From NCBI RefSeq assembly GCF_000151315.2, contig NW_011887292.1:1562541-1611754 (forward strand): a stretch of 49,214 bases of DNA. Direction: 5' to 3'. Shown here piece after piece: positions 1-9,526 of this stretch (the first letter of the stretch is position 1; every line of letters starts with the position of its first letter). The translations under genes were made by a program, and so were the position numbers. Source of the stretch: Capsaspora owczarzaki ATCC 30864 (Eukaryota; Opisthokonta; Filasterea). Below the pieces are notes generated by a model, which did not search any database, had not been told where the DNA came from, and saw nothing but the letters and a program-made list of their open reading frames with translations.

Positions 1-2607
1 GGCAGCTACAAGCAGGGCGCTCGCCGCGGCGACGCAGCCTCGCCACAGCCACGCGATCATTCGCAACAGTCACAGGGTGGCGAGCGCCGCCGCCGAGATG
101 GTGCCGCTGTGAGCCCTGCGCCACGCGACGGTTCCCGCCGCAACGCAGCTCCTCGCACCACTTCGCCACCCGCAGACGCCGCCGCAGCCACTGCCGCTGC
201 CACTGACGCGTCGAGCGACAAGAAGTCTGCCACCGAAGCACCCGCCGCCACTCCCGCCGCCGCCGCCGCCCCAGCCACTGCTGCTGCTGCCGCCGCCGCG
301 CCTGCCACTCAAGCACCGACTGCACGAAAGGGTGCCGCTGCTGCCGCCACCAACACCACCGGTGTTGTTCACAACCCCATCGCGATCAACGCCAAGGCAC
401 CTGCCTCCACCAACGTGTGGTCTGCCAAGGGCGCATCTTTCGCATCGGTTGTGGGCAAGGAGTCGCGTGAGGCTGCTGCCAAGGAGGCTGCCGCAAAAGA
501 AGCTGCCGCCAAGGAGGCCGCCGCCAAGGCCGCTGCTGCTGCTGCTGCCGCCGCCGCCGCTGAGGAGCAAAAGAAGCAACTCGAGGCGCAAGAGGCCCAA
601 AAGCAAGCAGCTGCCCAGCAGCAAAAGCAAGAAAAGCAGGAAAAGCAAGACAAGGAGAAGCAAGAAAAGCAAGACAAGCACGAAAAGCGCGACAAGACAC
701 ACAAGCAAAAGCAGACACAAGAATCCAAACCCGAAGCCGCCAAGTCGGCTGAGGCTGCCAAGCCCGCCGAGCCTGTCGCTACCCCTGCCGCCGCTGTTGC
801 CGAGCAACCCACCACCACCACCACCACCACCGCCGCCGCCCCTGTCGCCGCTGCCGCCGCTGCCCCTGTCACCCCTACCCCCACCACCTCCACTGTCACC
901 ACCACCTCGACCGCCCCCGCCACCGCGTCCGTCGGCACCATTGGCCAAGCCAAGACTGCCCGCGCCTCGAACGTTCCCGCTCAGGCTGTCGTTCTCCCCT
1001 CTGCCAACCTTGCCAGCCTCGAGCTCCAGTTTGGCACCCTCAACTTTGGCTCGTTCGCCGACACCAAGCCCGCCGCCGCCGCGGCCACCACAGCCGCTCC
1101 CATCGCCGCTGCCGCTGCTGCTCCCGCCCCTGCTCCTGTGGCTGCCCCTGCCGTCGCTGTCGCCCCCGCGCAGCCTGCTGCCCCCGCCGCCCAGCCCCAG
1201 ACTGCCGCCGCTGCCGTCTCCCCTTCCGCACCCGCTCGCCCCGACAACAAGCAGTCGCAGCAAGCCAGCCTCCAACACCAACAGGCTCCCCAGCAGCAGC
1301 AGCAACAGCAGGCTCAGCAGCAGCAGCAACAGCCGCAGCACCCTCACCACCAGCAACACCCCCACCACCACAACCAGTACCAGCGCAACGCCAACCAGTT
1401 TGTGCCCCAGGGCCAGCGTGGCGCCATGCCCCTCATCGCCCAGCCCCCAGGCGAGCAAGCCATCCCCGTGTCCTACATTATGGCTCCCTCTGTTGCTGGC
1501 TTCCCCCAACAGCAGTACGCCCAGTTCATGCAGCCCCAGCACCTCCAGGCCCAGCAGCAGCCCCAGCTGTCCCAGCAGCCCCAGCAACAGCAGCAGCCGC
1601 AGCAGCAGCAGCAACAGTCCCAGCAGGCTCAGCAGCAGCCGCAGGCGATCGGCCTGTCGCAGACCCAGCAGCCCATTTCTGGCGCCCAGCAAGTCCCTGC
1701 TGGCCAGCCCCAGCTCCAGGCCAACGCCATGTCTTCGCAAATGTACACTGATGGCATGGACATGAACGCCAACATGTTCTACACCAACTACCCCTTCGTC
1801 CCCCAGCCCTACTATATGAGCTCTGAGTTTGACAACAAGTACGACTTTGCCTCGATTGGCGCAACTGGCGCTTCTGGCCCCGCTGCCAACGGCGTCCAGC
1901 ACCAGCAGCAGTTCTACCCCTACCCCTTCTACAACCAGTTCCAGCCCTACCAGGTCCCCTACATGAACGTCCCGTTCAACAAGGGCGGCCACGGCGGCCA
2001 CGGCGGCCACCACCAGGGCGGCTCTGGCAAGGGCGGCAACTACCAGCAGGGCTATGGCAGCCACCACCAGCAGGGCCAGCAAGGCGGCCAGCAGGGCGGC
2101 CAGCAAGGCCAGGGCCAGAACGCTGGTCAGCAAGGCGGCCAGCAAGGCCAGCTCAGCGGTGCCGGCAACCAGCAAGGTGCCCAGTTCCAGCAAGGCGGCC
2201 AGCAGGGCCAGGGCCAGCAGGCTACCTCGCAGTCGCAGTCGCAGCAGCAACAGCAACAGCAGCAACAGCAGGCGCCCCAGCAGCAGCAAAACCAGAACGG
2301 GCTTGTCGGCTACCCCGCCCAGCCCCACCTCGGCTTCCAGGAGAGCTATGACATGAGCGGCATGATGGACTACAAGGGTGCTCCCCAGTTTGTCTCACCC
2401 GGCTTCATGGCCCACCCGCAGCAGGGCGGCATCCAGCAGGGTGGCTCTGGCAGCTACAACAAGTCGCGTGCCGGCTACTCTGGCGCGTACCAGAACCCCA
2501 GCTACGGCTCTCAAGGCCAGCCCGGTGCTCCCGCCCAGCAATCTGCTGGCGGTCAGTTTACTGGCTACGGCGGCCAGCAGCGTGGCAACAACACCTGGCA
2601 GCAGTAA
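1..2607 (+). CDS. UBAP2/Lingerer-like Gln/Gly-rich protein, 3' part
   Basis: Frame 1 is open from the first base to the TAA at 2605-2607, so the true start lies upstream; the first in-window start-like codon (GTG at 109) is not needed. The visible 868 residues are low complexity. In order: a basic RGG-like start, a long Ala/Pro/Thr region, a Lys/Glu/Gln coiled-coil-like stretch (about 460-720), polyQ blocks (about 1290-1680 and 2220-2300), an aromatic Tyr/Pro/Asn segment (1740-1980) and a Gly-Gln region. Near 1021-1060 it reads LELQFGTLNFGS, which resembles the short VQFGALEFGS motif of the UBAP2/UBAP2L/Lingerer family; those proteins also share a Tyr-rich C-terminus ending in aromatic residues. 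Family members bind RNA and help build stress granules. The N-terminal UBA domain expected for the family would lie outside the window. Yeast Def1-type proteins are an alternative. The coding call is strong, the family call moderate. Confidence 0.6.
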   Translation, partial: GSYKQGARRGDAASPQPRDHSQQSQGGERRRRDGAAVSPAPRDGSRRNAAPRTTSPPADAAAATAAATDASSDKKSATEAPAATPAAAAAPATAAAAAAAPATQAPTARKGAAAAATNTTGVVHNPIAINAKAPASTNVWSAKGASFASVVGKESREAAAKEAAAKEAAAKEAAAKAAAAAAAAAAAEEQKKQLEAQEAQKQAAAQQQKQEKQEKQDKEKQEKQDKHEKRDKTHKQKQTQESKPEAAKSAEAAKPAEPVATPAAAVAEQPTTTTTTTAAAPVAAAAAAPVTPTPTTSTVTTTSTAPATASVGTIGQAKTARASNVPAQAVVLPSANLASLELQFGTLNFGSFADTKPAAAAATTAAPIAAAAAAPAPAPVAAPAVAVAPAQPAAPAAQPQTAAAAVSPSAPARPDNKQSQQASLQHQQAPQQQQQQQAQQQQQQPQHPHHQQHPHHHNQYQRNANQFVPQGQRGAMPLIAQPPGEQAIPVSYIMAPSVAGFPQQQYAQFMQPQHLQAQQQPQLSQQPQQQQQPQQQQQQSQQAQQQPQAIGLSQTQQPISGAQQVPAGQPQLQANAMSSQMYTDGMDMNANMFYTNYPFVPQPYYMSSEFDNKYDFASIGATGASGPAANGVQHQQQFYPYPFYNQFQPYQVPYMNVPFNKGGHGGHGGHHQGGSGKGGNYQQGYGSHHQQGQQGGQQGGQQGQGQNAGQQGGQQGQLSGAGNQQGAQFQQGGQQGQGQQATSQSQSQQQQQQQQQQAPQQQQNQNGLVGYPAQPHLGFQESYDMSGMMDYKGAPQFVSPGFMAHPQQGGIQQGGSGSYNKSRAGYSGAYQNPSYGSQGQPGAPAQQSAGGQFTGYGGQQRGNNTWQQ

Positions 2608-2920
2608 AAACAAAACAAAAACAACACCAAGAGAAAAGTGTCATGCTTTCGACACGCCTTGTTTGGCATCCCTTGCACATCCTCTCAATTCAGGTTTTGT
2701 CTAAATATGTGTTTATGTGCATTTTTGAGAGGTCTATGTTTGACGAGCTTGTCAGGCAGGCTTTTGTTTTTGCTCATCTTTCTCTTTGCTGTTGCCGTCC
2801 TTTTCCCTCATCCTTTCTTCTTTTGGTACAATACAACTCGTTTATTATTAAGACATTGTTGATTCTTCAGATTTTAGAATACCGTACTCTCTTTTTTTTT
2901 CTTTTTTTTTTTGCTCGAGC
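2608..2920. other. Intergenic stretch with T-rich start-proximal tract
   Basis: There is no gene between the stop of the Gln-rich protein and the next start codon. The first half probably holds the 3' UTR of the upstream gene. The last 30 bases are two T runs (2892-2900 and 2902-2912) ending 8 bases before the ATG at 2921. Confidence 0.6.
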
Positions 2921-4849
2921 ATGTTTCTTCGATCTTTGTGCATTCTGTCGCTCGCTGTGCTAGTGGCCGGCTTTGCCACCGCCGAGCAGCCATTCACGCA
3001 GCCCTTCTACCGCACGTTGTCTGTGCAGAGCCCGCCGTTGACAGGTGGGTGACCAGGCTCGCTCGTGACTCGGGTGGCTGCTTGAGGGATCGAGAGCGAG
3101 AGCGGCACAAGCGGGTTCGACACGGACGAGTCTACCTTCGGGTCGCTCGCCCCGATGCCCGATTCTGAAGCTACAAACTCGTTGACACTGACTGTGCAAT
3201 GCCGTACTTTTTGTTTTTTTGGCACATCTTGACGTGTTCTTCTTGTTCGAAACAGGCAACGACATTGTTGTTCTCCAGCACTTTTTGCAGCGGCTCGACA
3301 CAGTCACCTCTCTGAACGTGACTGGGACGTACGACTACCCCACGATGACTGCCGTGCTCAAACTTCAGGCGACCGCTCGACTGTGCGTTTGTTGGTTTGG
3401 TGTCGTTGTTGCTGCCTTTGCTATCAACTTTTTTTTCGCGTCACGTCCTTCCGCTGCTCCGCTCACTCCTCTCTTTCTCCCTCTTGCATCGATCTGTTGA
3501 TGCACGATTGTGTGCATTGCGCGATTTTTTGTAATTGAAGGAATGTGACCGGTGTCGTGGATCAGGCAACGGCTGATGCTGCTCTCGACATGCTCTCGCG
3601 CGATCACTATGTTGATGTTCAAGGTCCGCTGCCTGACGGATACCTGTACAAGGTAGGGTTGCATATGAGCAGAACGCCCCAGTACCACTTTCAGTTACGG
3701 CCATATCTGGTGGAATGCACCGCATCCCGTTCCGCTCTGCGAAGTTAAACCACCATGAGAGTAGTTAGTACTGCGGTGGGAGACCACGCGGGAATACTGC
3801 TTGTTGTAACTCTTTTTTTGTTTTTCGTTGGGCTTTTTTTTTTTTCTTTTCTTGAATTTGTGGGGCTTGTCCTGTGTGCCCTGACTCTGGTTTGCCTAGG
3901 TCGTTGTTCCCGTTCACTCCAACCGCTCCATCGAAATGATGGCCACGCTTTACGACAAGCGCGGTTTGTCAATCTTTACATTCCTGACTCGGTGAGATTT
4001 TTTTTTTTTTTTTTTTTTCCTTTTTGGCGTTTCTGAACGCAAACCTGGGACCTCAAGCTCACTTGTTTGATTCCAAAACAATCATAGTGCTGAAGGCCAA
4101 AATGATCCCAATACTGGGGCACCGTTGAATATGGTATGAGTCTGTCGTTGAACAACAACACACACAAACACGTACCGCATCTCTGATTTTTTATGCATTT
4201 TTCCTTTGCTCAACAGTTCAGCTCGGATGGCGCGACACCCACTGGCCTCATGTCCTTTGATTTGAATAGTACATTCTGAGCGAGGCTCGCATGATGGGGT
4301 TCACCGGTGTGCATTTTCTTGACCTTGCGTTTTTGTGAATGCGTTCAGGCCCCGAGGACGATCCGACCGAATACGGACCTTACCCCGTCAATCGCGCCGT
4401 GCTTGGTCTCGAAGGTAGGAGCCGTCGTCGTGTGTGTCGTTTGTAGAAGACCTGGCGCTGCTGCTCACTTTTTCAATTCCACCCCCCCCTCTTCGCTCCG
4501 CCGCCAGGAAACGCCGCTTGGCTGTTGCCCAACCTTCGAAATGGCATTCTTATGCACACTGGCGAGTGGCCCAACTGGAACACCAGCATGCCAATGCCCA
4601 ACTCGCACGGCTGTATCCATAGTTGGCCTCAGAGCATTTACACGGTCTGGCAGAAGCTTGTTGCACTTGGTGTCGTTGTTCATCCCAACACGAATGGCCA
4701 ACTTCCGTACCCCTACAAGCCGCAGGTGAGTTGCATTGAACTTTCTGTCGAGGTGCTGGTTGCGGGGTGCGCGACGCTTTGCTCTGACGTTGTATTTTTG
4801 ATTCGTGTTTATTCCTCAGGGTCTTCTCGTTGTCCAGCAGATTGACTGA
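2921..4849 (+). CDS. Secreted L,D-transpeptidase (YkuD) with peptidoglycan-binding domain
   Basis: Nine exons join in frame: 2921-3044, 3256-3382, 3541-3652, 3900-3991, 4088-4133, 4217-4268, 4349-4414, 4508-4725, 4820-4849. All introns are GT..AG and the product has 288 residues. Residues 1-21 form a clear signal peptide (LCILSLAVLVAGFATA). Residues about 38-100 match a PG_binding_1 domain, with two NVTG..D..T repeats. The C-terminal half is a YkuD L,D-transpeptidase domain: TPTGLMSFDLNS, then H223, fifteen residues, then S239-H240-G241-C242. This is the family's catalytic His/Cys signature, with Cys242 as nucleophile; the usual Asn after the motif is His244 here. Bacterial enzymes of this family form 3-3 crosslinks in peptidoglycan. 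The organism should have no peptidoglycan of its own, so action on bacterial walls (food or pathogens) is an inference. A 5S rRNA gene occupies the third intron. Confidence 0.85.
3693..3811 (+). rRNA. 5S ribosomal RNA gene inside an intron
   Basis: The 119-base segment carries the conserved eukaryotic 5S layout. The two ends pair (agttac at 3693 with gtaact at 3806). TACGGCCATA follows the 5' strand. GGTGG near 3709 pairs with CCACC at 3750 (helix II). The internal control region runs GAAGTTAAAC (box A, 3741) to GTTAGTACTGCGGTGGGAGA (3764-3783) and GGGAATAC (3790). The helix IV hairpin (GCGGTGG / CCACGCGG) is intact. A run of seven T follows directly. The gene sits wholly inside intron 3 (3653-3899) of the L,D-transpeptidase gene, in sense orientation. 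It looks functional because all helices and control boxes are kept. A 5S-derived SINE is less likely, since nothing is attached after the 3' stem. Confidence 0.92.
3813..3819 (+). terminator. RNA polymerase III terminator of the 5S gene
   Basis: Seven T residues lie two bases after the 3' end of the 5S RNA, the standard pol III stop signal. A longer T run follows at about 3833-3845 as possible back-up. Confidence 0.8.
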
Positions 4850-5140
4850 GGATGTTCAGAAAGACGCAGGGACGTGTATGGCAACCTCGAGACTGAGTGA
4901 GACATCCGTCTGTGAAAAACAAAAAACAAAAAACAAAAAAAAAAACAAAAAAAAGAAATACACTCCGCCCAAAATCCACCGAAAAACCTGTGTGATCAAC
5001 ATTCAACCAGCCAGCCAGGCTTGCACTGCTTGACTAATCTAACTAGCTTCCAATAATTCGAAATACTATTGATCGGGGAGACGCGCATGTACCAAAATCA
5101 ATGTCGAAATTCACGCAGAAAAGCAGAACGCTCCTTCCGC

Positions 5141-6490
5141 TCACAACTCATCAGAGTGGCGCAACAAGTTGGTGACAAGTGGCAAACGAGCAAGACCATC
5201 GTTGAGCGAGTCGAGTGACCGCAGCGACGAAATCCAGCGCGCAGGGATGGCCTCAATGCCTTGGCTCGCACCAAAGATCATGCCAATCACCATGCCGCGC
5301 GATGCAGCATCGCCACCAAGAAGGGCGTTGGCAATCAGAGCCTCTTCCAAGTTCTTGGAGCGCAAAACGAGGTAGATGGCAGCGGGCAGAGCGGCTTCGG
5401 TGGCACCAGACTTGGAGATCATGAGCAAGGAACGCGCGTTCATCTTGGTCTTTGGGCGGTTTCGGAGCTTGCTCTCACGCGCGTTGCGCTCCTCCTCTGT
5501 CTCAATCCGCTTTGCGCTGGATGAATCGGCACTCGAGTCCTTGCCCTGAACATCAAAGTTGTTTTCCTCGACGAGAATGTACGTGATGGCTTCCTCGTTC
5601 AGCATAATGGTGTCGTGTTCCTCGATCTTGGGATGCGTGTAGCCATCCTCTTCGGCAATGTCCGCATGGTCGAAGGAGATGTGGTTGCTTTGGGCAGTTG
5701 CGGCCTTGGTTGCGGCCTTGCGAGCGTACGAAATCCAGCGCGCCAGACGAACAGCACCATCGTCGTAGTCGTCGTCCTTGGTGCTGTCGCCAGTCACGTG
5801 GAGTGAAGGGTTGGTCTTGAGACGACGGTTGCGTGCGTCCTGGTGCTGGGCCAGCATGAACTTGAGAACAGCATTGATGGCATCGTTGGGGGACTGGCGA
5901 ATGTGAACAATGCGGTAAATCACGCGAGCAAGGAACTCTGCAGCATCGCGAGGATCCTCATTGTCATGCGTAGCATCCGACAGCAAGCGGGCCTTGGTCG
6001 CCAGAACAGTTTCGTCAGACTCAACACCGACCAGAGGGAGGAAGCGCAGACTCGCGTCCAGGGTGTTGCTGGTGCTTGGCGGTGCTGCTCCGTACGCCTG
6101 TCGGGCAGCCGAAGAGATGGCTGTCTGGATCGCAGGGACATTCAACTGGGAACTTCCACTTTCGTACTGCTTTTCGACTTCGGTCAACGTGGCGAGGACG
6201 ACTTGGCCAACCTCGGTGAGATCGCCAGCAAACTTGCCTTCGTTCGTTTTCGACTTTTTGATGGAGGCAGCGAACTCTCGGATTGTCTTTGGGAAGGCCG
6301 ACCGGATCTTGTTTGACTGGTACTCGCCTTGGGTTGACAGCGCAAGTGCGTCGCCAACGAACGCACCCAGGAGCGCAGCACGGATGCGTTCGGGAGCTGC
6401 TGGGCTTGCTGCCGCAGGAGCAACGTTCCAGGCAAGCGTCGCAAGCAGCGCGACTGCCGCCACTGAGAGGATGAGCTTTGTGGACCTCAT
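5141..6490 (-). CDS. J1-crystallin/ADP-ribosylglycohydrolase-like protein, ER-lumen type
   Basis: This is an intronless frame of 449 residues from the ATG at 6490. An upstream in-frame ATG at 6619 is less likely, because 6490 opens directly with a signal peptide (MRSTKLILSVAAVALLATLA...APAAAS). The fold is recognised from GAFVGDALALSTQGEY near residue 45 (family GAxxGDALG) and from the C-terminal LLGGDAASRGMVIGMIFGAS, the counterpart of GGDTDTxAxxxGAxxGA. In ADP-ribosylglycohydrolases the D-T-D residues hold catalytic magnesium. Here the second Asp is replaced and the first metal motif reads DLTEVGQ instead of SDDT. This resembles the J1-crystallin branch, so hydrolase activity is uncertain. 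The protein ends in HSDEL-stop, which fits the KDEL-type ER retrieval pattern; with the signal peptide it predicts an ER-lumen protein. The gene is convergent with the L,D-transpeptidase (291-base gap). Confidence 0.75.
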   Translation of the reverse strand: MRSTKLILSVAAVALLATLAWNVAPAAASPAAPERIRAALLGAFVGDALALSTQGEYQSNKIRSAFPKTIREFAASIKKSKTNEGKFAGDLTEVGQVVLATLTEVEKQYESGSSQLNVPAIQTAISSAARQAYGAAPPSTSNTLDASLRFLPLVGVESDETVLATKARLLSDATHDNEDPRDAAEFLARVIYRIVHIRQSPNDAINAVLKFMLAQHQDARNRRLKTNPSLHVTGDSTKDDDYDDGAVRLARWISYARKAATKAATAQSNHISFDHADIAEEDGYTHPKIEEHDTIMLNEEAITYILVEENNFDVQGKDSSADSSSAKRIETEEERNARESKLRNRPKTKMNARSLLMISKSGATEAALPAAIYLVLRSKNLEEALIANALLGGDAASRGMVIGMIFGASQGIEAIPARWISSLRSLDSLNDGLARLPLVTNLLRHSDEL

Positions 6491-7148
6491 TGAGCTTTTC
6501 GGGGTCCCTCTATCGATGAGAGTGGCGACATGATGGTGAGTGCAGATGCATTGAGGTAGCAAGAGGAGAACTAGCGCATTGCGAGCTCCGTCAGCGCGCT
6601 TCACACCGCCCCATTTCAATCAGCTGTCGACGAGCATCCTACACTTGGATTGCATAGCAAACGAGTGGTGCTCACAGATCGCCGACACCACCACGCACAC
6701 ACTCGTGTATCGATGGGTTGAAGGGCGTGAGCTGCGAAGAATCTGCGCGCCTTTTTTTTTTTTTTTTTTCCCTGCTTGTCCCATTCCTCACTTCTGTTTG
6801 GTCGCTCTTCTCTTGCGCTGCCGTTCCCACCACTGGGACGGAACGAGCACACATGTACACACGATCAACGCAATCAAACGCAATCAAACACAAAAGCTGC
6901 TGTCTTCGAAACACAATCGGTTTGAGTCAAGGTTCAATGCAAAGTCGTTGCTCTCAAGTGAGCTGCCACGTCAGTCAGTCAAGTCAGTCAGTCGAGAACT
7001 CACAGTGCAACCAAAAGTACAAAAAAAGAGAAATGAACATTACATTCTGAGAAGCAGATAGTGTATATTACAAGAACACTCAAACAGAGCAAACCCATTT
7101 GGAATCAAAACGAAAAAAAAAAAAAAAAAAAAAAAAGCGACGATTTGC
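6491..7148. other. Intergenic stretch between two minus-strand genes
   Basis: This holds the upstream region of the ER-lumen gene and the 3' end of the WDR76 gene. It contains a T run at 6751-6769, a cluster of GTCA repeats near 6970-7000 and a long A run near 7111-7134. No RNA gene or credible exon is seen. Confidence 0.55.
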
Positions 7149-9313
7149 TCAGGAAGCAAACACAACGGCTCGACCACTGCTATTCCCGCCCATCACAGCA
7201 TCGCGACTAGGATGCACTGCAAGTCGCGACATGACAGAGCCCAGATACTCGTCCTGCAACGAAACGACTCGCGACGCCAAACCCGTTTTCTCAGCGAGGT
7301 GGAAGACCTGCACAACCGTGCAACGAAATTGAACAACATGCACCTCCATCCCGAGACACATCCCGGCGAAATTTCTTACTTCGATCTGACGAGGGTGATC
7401 CATGCTCCCGCAGACAAACGTGTCGTTGTGCTTGGGATCCCACACAGCATGGAAGGTGGAGAGCCAACGGCCCGTCTGGTTATTGTGCGCCAGTTCGTGA
7501 CAAGCTGGTTGTTGAGCAGGTGCGACGAGCTGGACGTTGTTGTAAATGCGCAAATGGTGGTCGAGACTTGTTGTCAAAAGGCGATCGCCATGGGGAGAGA
7601 AGAAGGCAGACGTCACAGACAGCCGCGATTCGTCGAGGGCCAGCAGTGCCGAAGCCTTTTTGCCGCTGAGCTTGCGCACGTCCCAGATGCGCACGGCGGC
7701 ATCCACGCCGGACGTGACAAAATAATTGCTGTTGGCTGGATTGAACTGTATGGTGTTGGCCTTCTTGGTGTGGAGCGTGTGCTGCCAGACAGGTTTGTAA
7801 GTTCGGAACGGCGATGACAACTCGGCCGCAGCAGACTCCACCTGCCTCGAAGTCGATCGCCTGTTGGGAGAAGGTAGACCCGAGCCTGCAGACGCTCGAG
7901 TGTCAATCAAAAAGCCAGATCCGTCGGACGAACAGCCCAAAAAGGTGCCGTTCTGGCTGGGGTGCGGATCGAGATACTGGATGGTGTGATCGTCGTCTTC
8001 CCAGTCCAGGGCAAACACTTCGTCAAAGTGCTCCGAAGCCATATCAAGTCGCCGCACGGTGCCGTCGTAACTGGCAGTAATCATGGTCGAGCCACCCGAC
8101 CCCAAAAAAGCAATCGACGAGACCGACTTTTGGTGCGGCTGAAAGACATAAATGCCTTCGTTCGGGGCATCCTCCTCCTCCTCATCATCACCACCAGACC
8201 CGCTGACAGCCTGACTGATGGTTGGAGAGGGCAGTGTAGACTCTTGAGCTTGGCTTTGGAGGAGCTCTCCAGGGTTGCGCAAACGCAACGGAGCGCGCTC
8301 GGCTTGCGATTCAGCTTCAGCCACCTCGGAGTCAGCAGACGAGGACGACACTGATGATGTTGGCTTGGTCGAGCCACTCCATGGGTAATCGACGTCCCAG
8401 AAGGCCACGCGGCCCCAATAGTCGCCAGCAGCAGCAATTAATCGAGAGTGCATTGGGTGGAAGCGCACATGCATGATGCGGTCGGGCACGACTTTGGCCA
8501 AGCGATGAAAGCCCATGCGCAGCGACGAGTATGTCTGCACAATGCTGCTGGCTGCTTTGCCGGAGCGCACTGGAGGCGGTGTGCTTTGATAGACGGCCAG
8601 CTCGTCGAGGATTGCGCGACCGATGGACGCAGGGACATTCAGCGACCGCGCGGGCAACATGCTGCTCGCCCAGCGGTGACGGAAGTGCTCCTCAGATAGC
8701 GCTGGCTCGACTGGGACTCGCTCGGCAGCTTGGGCGCTGGTCGGATCGGCTGCGATTGCCAAGCGCGCAGACCTGCGTGTCGGGGTATTCGTATTCGGCT
8801 CTTGCTGCGCTTTTCGACGCGCCAAGCTCGCAGATGCACTGCCCTTGATGATACTTGGGGATGGACTGCTCTTGCCAGCACTTGCCGTCAGACCGAGATC
8901 GCTTCGAGCCTGTCACCCCCCCGCCCACAAGCAAAGTGCGAGCAAGCGGCGTGCATGAGTTGGTTTTCCCGCGCAAACCTTTCGACAAACCTTTCGCACG
9001 ACACCCTCGAAGCGTCGCTGCTTCATCGTACCGTTGTCAGCTGCAGCGCAGCAAGCATGGCATGGTTTTTGCGCACATTGTCCAGACGCTGGCGCTCGTA
9101 GTCGGACAGCACGCTGCCACGAGACGCGCCCGCGAGTGCGGCGTTGTCTTGATTTTCCCGCCACGGACTCTGCTGCTGCTGCTCAGTCATGTCGTCGCCG
9201 TTGTCCTGCTCGCTCGCTGCATCGTCCGGATCGATCGACGCACTCGATTCACGCACTCGCTTCAGATCTGGCGAGGCGGTCTCTGGGGGCTCGGACAGGG
9301 TTCGCTTGACCAT
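7149..9313 (-). CDS. WDR76/Cmr1-type WD40 repeat protein
   Basis: Two exons, 9313-9032 and 8909-7149, joined by a 122-base intron in phase 0, give 680 residues. Exon 1 has a basic/acidic start and then SDYERQRLDNVRKNHAMLAAL. This is the conserved N-terminal helix of the WDR76/Cmr1 family (yeast Cmr1 has a similar FQKKRLENI segment). The propeller follows. KVVPDRIMHVRFHPMHSRLI and AAGDYWGRVAFWDVD are the family hallmark before blade 1; later blades include VSSIAFLGSGG and ANSNYFVTSGVDAAVRIWDV. The family binds damaged or replicating chromatin and, in animals, acts with CUL4-DDB1. An acidic Ser/Glu-rich insert lies around 8160-8340. The next minus-strand gene ends 213 bases upstream, so the two are tandem but probably separately transcribed. 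Confidence 0.85.
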
Positions 9314-9526
9314 GCTGCAAATCGCGCAATTCAAGCAACCCTGAAACAAAAGAACGACTGACTGATTTCGACATCGAAGAAGCTTTTGATCACAAAAAAC
9401 GAAACACAAAGTATTGCAGTGCCAAAAGAGAGGTGCAATCATTTTTGATTGGGCAAAATCACAGCATCGTCTAGAAAAGAAAAGCGAATGGAATCAATCC
9501 AACCAACCTTGTTTTTTTTTTTTTGG

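Noticed and set aside
70-2328. A 752-residue minus-strand open frame of Leu/Gly/Ser repeats.
   Set aside because: It is the antisense shadow of the Ala/Gln/Pro-rich coding repeats and shows no domain; the plus frame carries the conserved motif and a natural stop.
3693-3811. Reading the 5S segment as a SINE (5S-derived) or a fragment.
   Set aside because: Both ends of the terminal stem are present, the pol III terminator follows at once, and no tail or internal extension is attached.
2921-4849. The L,D-transpeptidase as bacterial contamination.
   Set aside because: Eight introns with correct phases, a nested eukaryotic 5S gene and eukaryotic neighbours on both sides argue against it.
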